This document shows, piece by piece, positions 60,681 through 64,000 of a stretch of 64,000 bases of DNA. This DNA is from Halichondria panicea. Its lineage: Eukaryota; Porifera; Demospongiae; Suberitida; Halichondriidae. The DNA is taken from the NCBI RefSeq assembly GCF_963675165.1, contig NC_087385.1:1364501-1428500 (forward strand), given 5' to 3'. Numbering within the stretch: the stretch's first letter is position 1; every line of letters begins with the position of its first letter. A program made the position numbers and the translations under genes. Below the pieces are notes generated by a model. That model saw only the letters and a program-made list of their open reading frames with translations. It was not told where the DNA came from and did not search any database.

Positions 60681-62371
60681 ATGAAGAGAGTTGCAGTGAT
60701 AGGAGCTGGGGGTTCTGGTATCTCTTGTGCCAGACACCTCAGTAGGTTTCCCGAGACCTTCCAGTTTACTGTGTATGAGCAGAGTGAGCAGGTGGGGGGT
60801 GTATGGGTGTACGACAACCCCACTCCTGGAAAAATACCGAAAGACGTGAGAGTTTCTTTACAGAATGGCACTAAGACTTCTTTATATAGAAGCAGTATCT
60901 ACAAGAATCTGTGGTAAGAAACAGAGTTTGTGTTGTCTGTATAGATTGCTGTTCTCATTGTGATGTTTCTACAACATTGATAATACATGTATATCAGATC
61001 ATTGCGATTTCAACAAATGCATGCATGTGCTCTTTACTTGTGTTTATCCACACAGGACTAACCTTCCTAAGGAGATCATGCTGTTCCCTGACCTACCAAT
61101 GGATGACAAGCAACCATCATTCCTCCACCACTCTGACATAAAGACTTATCTCGAGAAGTACATTCACAGCTTTGGGTTGGACAAATTCATTCAATTCGGG
61201 CATCTAGTGGAAAACGTTTCTCCCGTACCCATGGGAGATGACTCAAGTGCAGCAGTTGACATGGTGAAATGGGTGGTCAGTACAAGATGTGTGAAGTCAG
61301 GGGAGTCAAAATCAGAAGAGTTCGATTTTGTATTCATCTGTAGTGGGTACGTTTTAATGCATCATCATGCATGTATGTATGTATGGTACTTGTGAATATA
61401 CTTACAAATAGCTGCACGTATACGTAGGTGTGTCTGTGCATGTAGTGCTTAATTTAGAACGATTGTTTTGAGGAATTGAATGTCACGTAATTATAACCTG
61501 TAGCATCACAAAATTTTTTCAGGCATGCGTGTACATGTGTATTCCATGCAGACACTTCTTTGAGCCGAACATTCCGGACTTCAAAGGCCTTCTCTCATTT
61601 CCTAGACCAGTCATACACAGTAACTGTTATCGAGAACCAGAACCTTTTGCTGACAAAGAAGTGCTTGTGATCGGAGTTGGCCCCTCGGGACTTGATATTA
61701 TGCTCGATATTACTAAGCACGCTAAAGTAGTCTACTTGAGCAGTAGGAGAGAGTATTTGAAAACAAAGGTACCAGATAATATGGAGTGGCTACCCGATGT
61801 TTCTGAACTCAAGGAAAATGGTCGTGTTTGTTTCGAGAATGGTGAAGAGAGAAGTGTGGACTGTGTTGTTCTGGCTACCGGCTACTTGTACTCTTATCCA
61901 TTCCTCAGTGAAGAGTCTGGCATCAAGGTTGTCGAGGGAAAGAGAGTTGCTGACCTTTACAAGCACACCTTCAATGTCACCCACCCCTCAATGGCGGTCG
62001 TCGGTGTGAACACTGGGTATATTCCGTTTCCGTCATCAGATCTCCAAGTTCAGTGGATTCTGGCAGTGTGGTCAGGAGCAATGATACTTCCCCCAAAACC
62101 AGAAATGATCCAGGAAATCGAAGATATTTATAAGAGCCGATTGGAAGAGGGACTGTCTGCTCAGAAAGCTGGACATTACCTTCAAGAGAAACAGTGGGAG
62201 TTGTACGATCAATTTGCCTCTCTGGGGGGTCTGAAGCCAATGCCCCCTGTAATTAAGAAGCTCTATAATACCGTCTGTCAGATCAGAAAACATCAGATAA
62301 TGGATTTCAGAGAAAATAATTACCAAGTTGACGGAGAGGACAGTTTTTTCTTGAAAAACTACAACTACTAA
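60681..62371 (+). CDS. FMO: Flavin-containing monooxygenase, copy E
   Basis: Exons 60681-60913, 61056-61346 and 61552-62371 give 447 aa with uninterrupted frames. FAD-binding GAGGSG is near residue 8. Exon 3 has FPRPVIHSNCY, GVGPSG and LATGYLYSYPF. The ending SFFLKNYNY has no membrane anchor. It is the closest relative of FMO-D: introns, 5' flank and most codons match, and it shows the ancestral sequence at the site where D has a 4-bp insertion. An intact MARVEL gene follows on the opposite strand. Confidence 0.93.
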
Positions 62372-62501
62372 ACTTAGTATTAATTAAAGGCGATTTTGTA
62401 TAATTATCATGTTGAAGTTAAGTGTATCTGTGATCAAGTGTTAGTTGAGATTAAAGTGTAAGTAATTAAAAGTTGATATAGTTAGCTATTGTGAAAAAAA
62501 A

Positions 62502-63271
62502 TCACTTTCCACAGATTGGTTTTGAGGGTCCAGTTCCACCATTGGTTCTCCATGTTAGGATAGCAAACACAACTTGAGCAATACACATTCCAGAGGATAT
62601 GTACGCAAATATCTGTGGCAATGAAACATCACTTAGATCGTATAATTATAGCATTTCACACGTTTGATTTACTCACCGAAGCCACGCCAAGAAGTATATT
62701 GCCACCGGTTGCTGCGAAGGCAGTGTTGACAATAGCTGATAAAAGCCACAGCAATGCATACATTCCAACAATGACTGCGTCCTGAATGCATGTAATTAAT
62801 ACATAGATTCACACCAATCAAAGAATCTCCACTTACAGCGATTCGGTTCATGTAAAAATTGGGCACAAATGTCTCCAGAATGAATGTGATGAGCACATAA
62901 AGAATGTAACCAATGCCAACGAAATAGTACCATCCACTGGGTCCAAAATAGAGGGCAACAGAAGTTACAATTATTCCAACAACTGCAAATATCTGCTCGT
63001 GTGGTGTACGTGTGTGAAAGTGTGTTTAGATGTAACAGTATCAGCACTAGTATTAAACATTCCCTTTGATATGTATGATACCTACAATTGTGATCAGTTT
63101 CAGAATTCCCTCGATACTCCTGAGATACCGAGTATCGACAACGGAGGAACAAGACTGACTTGTCTGGGGGCTAGCAGGTCCCTCCCCACCTGTCTCACCA
63201 TCTCCCTCCTCCCCTCCCACAGTACCGTAGTCCTGATCAGCTGTGCTCAACTTCTGCTTATCCTCTGCCAT
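62502..63271 (-). CDS. MARVEL-type four-span membrane protein
   Basis: Four minus-strand exons: 63086-63271, 62837-62992, 62677-62781 and 62502-62612, giving 185 aa. A 50-residue acidic, Gly/Ser/Thr-rich cytosolic start leads into YLRSIEGILKLITI and four hydrophobic segments. Exon 2 carries FGPSGWYYFVGIGY and exon 4 ends WRTNGGTGPSKPICGK. The layout fits MAL/plasmolipin/CMTM-like proteins of membrane trafficking, but I cannot assign a specific orthologue. The exon 1 donor is GTAGGT, chosen because it keeps frame with exon 2. A decayed copy lies at 58189 and a paralogue's last exon at 63708. Confidence 0.75.
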
Positions 63272-63426
63272 TGTTAAGATTACAGCTAGTATCTATACAC
63301 CATTGGTACAGTATAATTATACTAGCTGAAGTCTAGCTTCCAGGCAGTTGGTTATGGAAGCATCACAAGTTTTAACCAGCACACTGGCATGACCATATAT
63401 GGATTACACACTCATTAACTTTTAGT

Positions 63427-63678
63427 GCATGCATGCATGACAAATTGGTATTCCGGACGCGTCCTACACAAACATCACCGACAATAGAGGAGGAGGTACC
63501 ATTAGTGCACATGCATGCATAACAAATTAATTCAATGGTATTCCGAAAGCGTGGCACACAAACATTACTGACAATAGAGGAGGAGGTACCATTAGTGGGT
63601 TGTCATGACAAATTAATTCAATGGTATTCCGAAAGCGTGGCACACAAACATTACTGACAATAGAGGAGAAGGTACAGC
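63427..63678. repeat. Three about 80-bp direct repeats
   Basis: Units share TGGTATTCCG, ACACAAACAT and GACAATAGAGGAGGAGGTAC. The first is diverged (GGACGCGTCC), the second and third nearly identical. They lie between the two MARVEL-type genes, upstream of the intact one, so they could be regulatory or merely tandem duplications. Confidence 0.8.
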
Positions 63679-63707
63679 GTAACACAAACTAGTGAGATCT
63701 ACATGTG

Positions 63708-63854
63708 TCATTGTTCATTTCTTGCAATTATGTTGCCTTTTGGTCCTATTATAGGTTTTGATGGTGCCCAGCCTTGACCGTTGTTCAGTCTGTAGGTCTG
63801 AATGGCGAACACAGTTCCAGCCACACACAGCCCACAACAGGCAACAGAGAATAT
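63708..63854 (-). CDS. Last exon of a second MARVEL-type gene (partial)
   Basis: Reads IFSVACCGLCVAGTVFAIQT and ends with TYRLNNGQGWAPSKPIIGPK plus a short tail, stop at 63708. It aligns with the final exon of the neighbouring gene (IFAYISSGMCIAQVVFAILT, GPSKPI). The acceptor at 63855-63856 is clear. Upstream exons lie beyond the window end. The apparent extension of the frame upstream is intron. Confidence 0.7.
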   Translation of the reverse strand: MFSVACCGLCVAGTVFAIQTYRLNNGQGWAPSKPIIGPKGNIIARNEQ

Positions 63855-64000
63855 CTGCACCAAGAAAAAAGAGAGAAAAGTCAACACAGAATCATTAATT
63901 AAAAAACAAACATTGGGAAGATCAATCCCCTTTGGTTGAAACAAACATTATACCATTTCTTTATGGAGCTTAGGTACTAGTTTTCATACATGAGTACATC

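Overview
This is animal nuclear DNA with spliced genes. Introns are short, splice sites are GT-AG, and every conserved gene is of metazoan type (PAR6, MROH1, the lysosomal uncovering enzyme NAGPA, bifunctional PAPS synthase, SENP). Gene spacing is tight, several pairs are head to head, CA/TG microsatellites and small inverted-repeat elements are frequent, and an interstitial TTAGGG-type repeat is present. My best guess is a demosponge such as Amphimedon, but that is inference: nothing in the window proves the species.

Layout. 1-5043: three tandem alpha-tubulin genes on the + strand, the first cut by the window edge. 5578-7658 (-): PARD6. 7893-25955 (+): MROH1, a 34-exon HEAT-repeat protein of about 1635 aa, whose two large introns are full of repeats. 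26922-31544 (-): NAGPA, with a 1.3-kb CA-type satellite in intron 5. 31662-33485 (+): ADP-dependent glucokinase. 33663-34338 (-): POLE4. 34563-42107 (+): PAPSS, 15 exons. 42776-47846 (+): SENP-type SUMO protease. 48022-48979 (+): alpha-carbonic anhydrase with a likely mitochondrial leader. About 49189-50315 (+): TMEM19. 50592-62371: a cluster of short flavin-containing monooxygenases (FMO-A and B on -, C, D and E on +, plus a tail fragment). D carries a 4-bp frameshifting insertion. 62502-63271 (-): a four-exon MARVEL-type membrane protein, followed by the last exon of a paralogue running off the window.

There is no operon logic. Most genes are housekeeping neighbours. Two parts are visibly evolving by local duplication: the tubulin array and the FMO/MARVEL cluster. 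In the FMO cluster two blocks, the FAD-binding segment and a central segment, are almost identical in all copies while the rest has diverged, which suggests gene conversion. One FMO+MARVEL unit was duplicated and its MARVEL copy decayed.

The least expected signals are in non-coding DNA. A 56-bp perfect hairpin with telomeric repeats in its loop is inserted between tubulin genes, with a 7-bp target duplication and a matching empty site upstream. Two further hairpins share its CATAGAT ends. There is a foldback element whose arms are themselves tandem repeats, a TA-flanked MITE family, and an array of splice-acceptor-like repeats in PAPSS intron 5. Exon borders were read by eye from splice signals, reading frame and family conservation.
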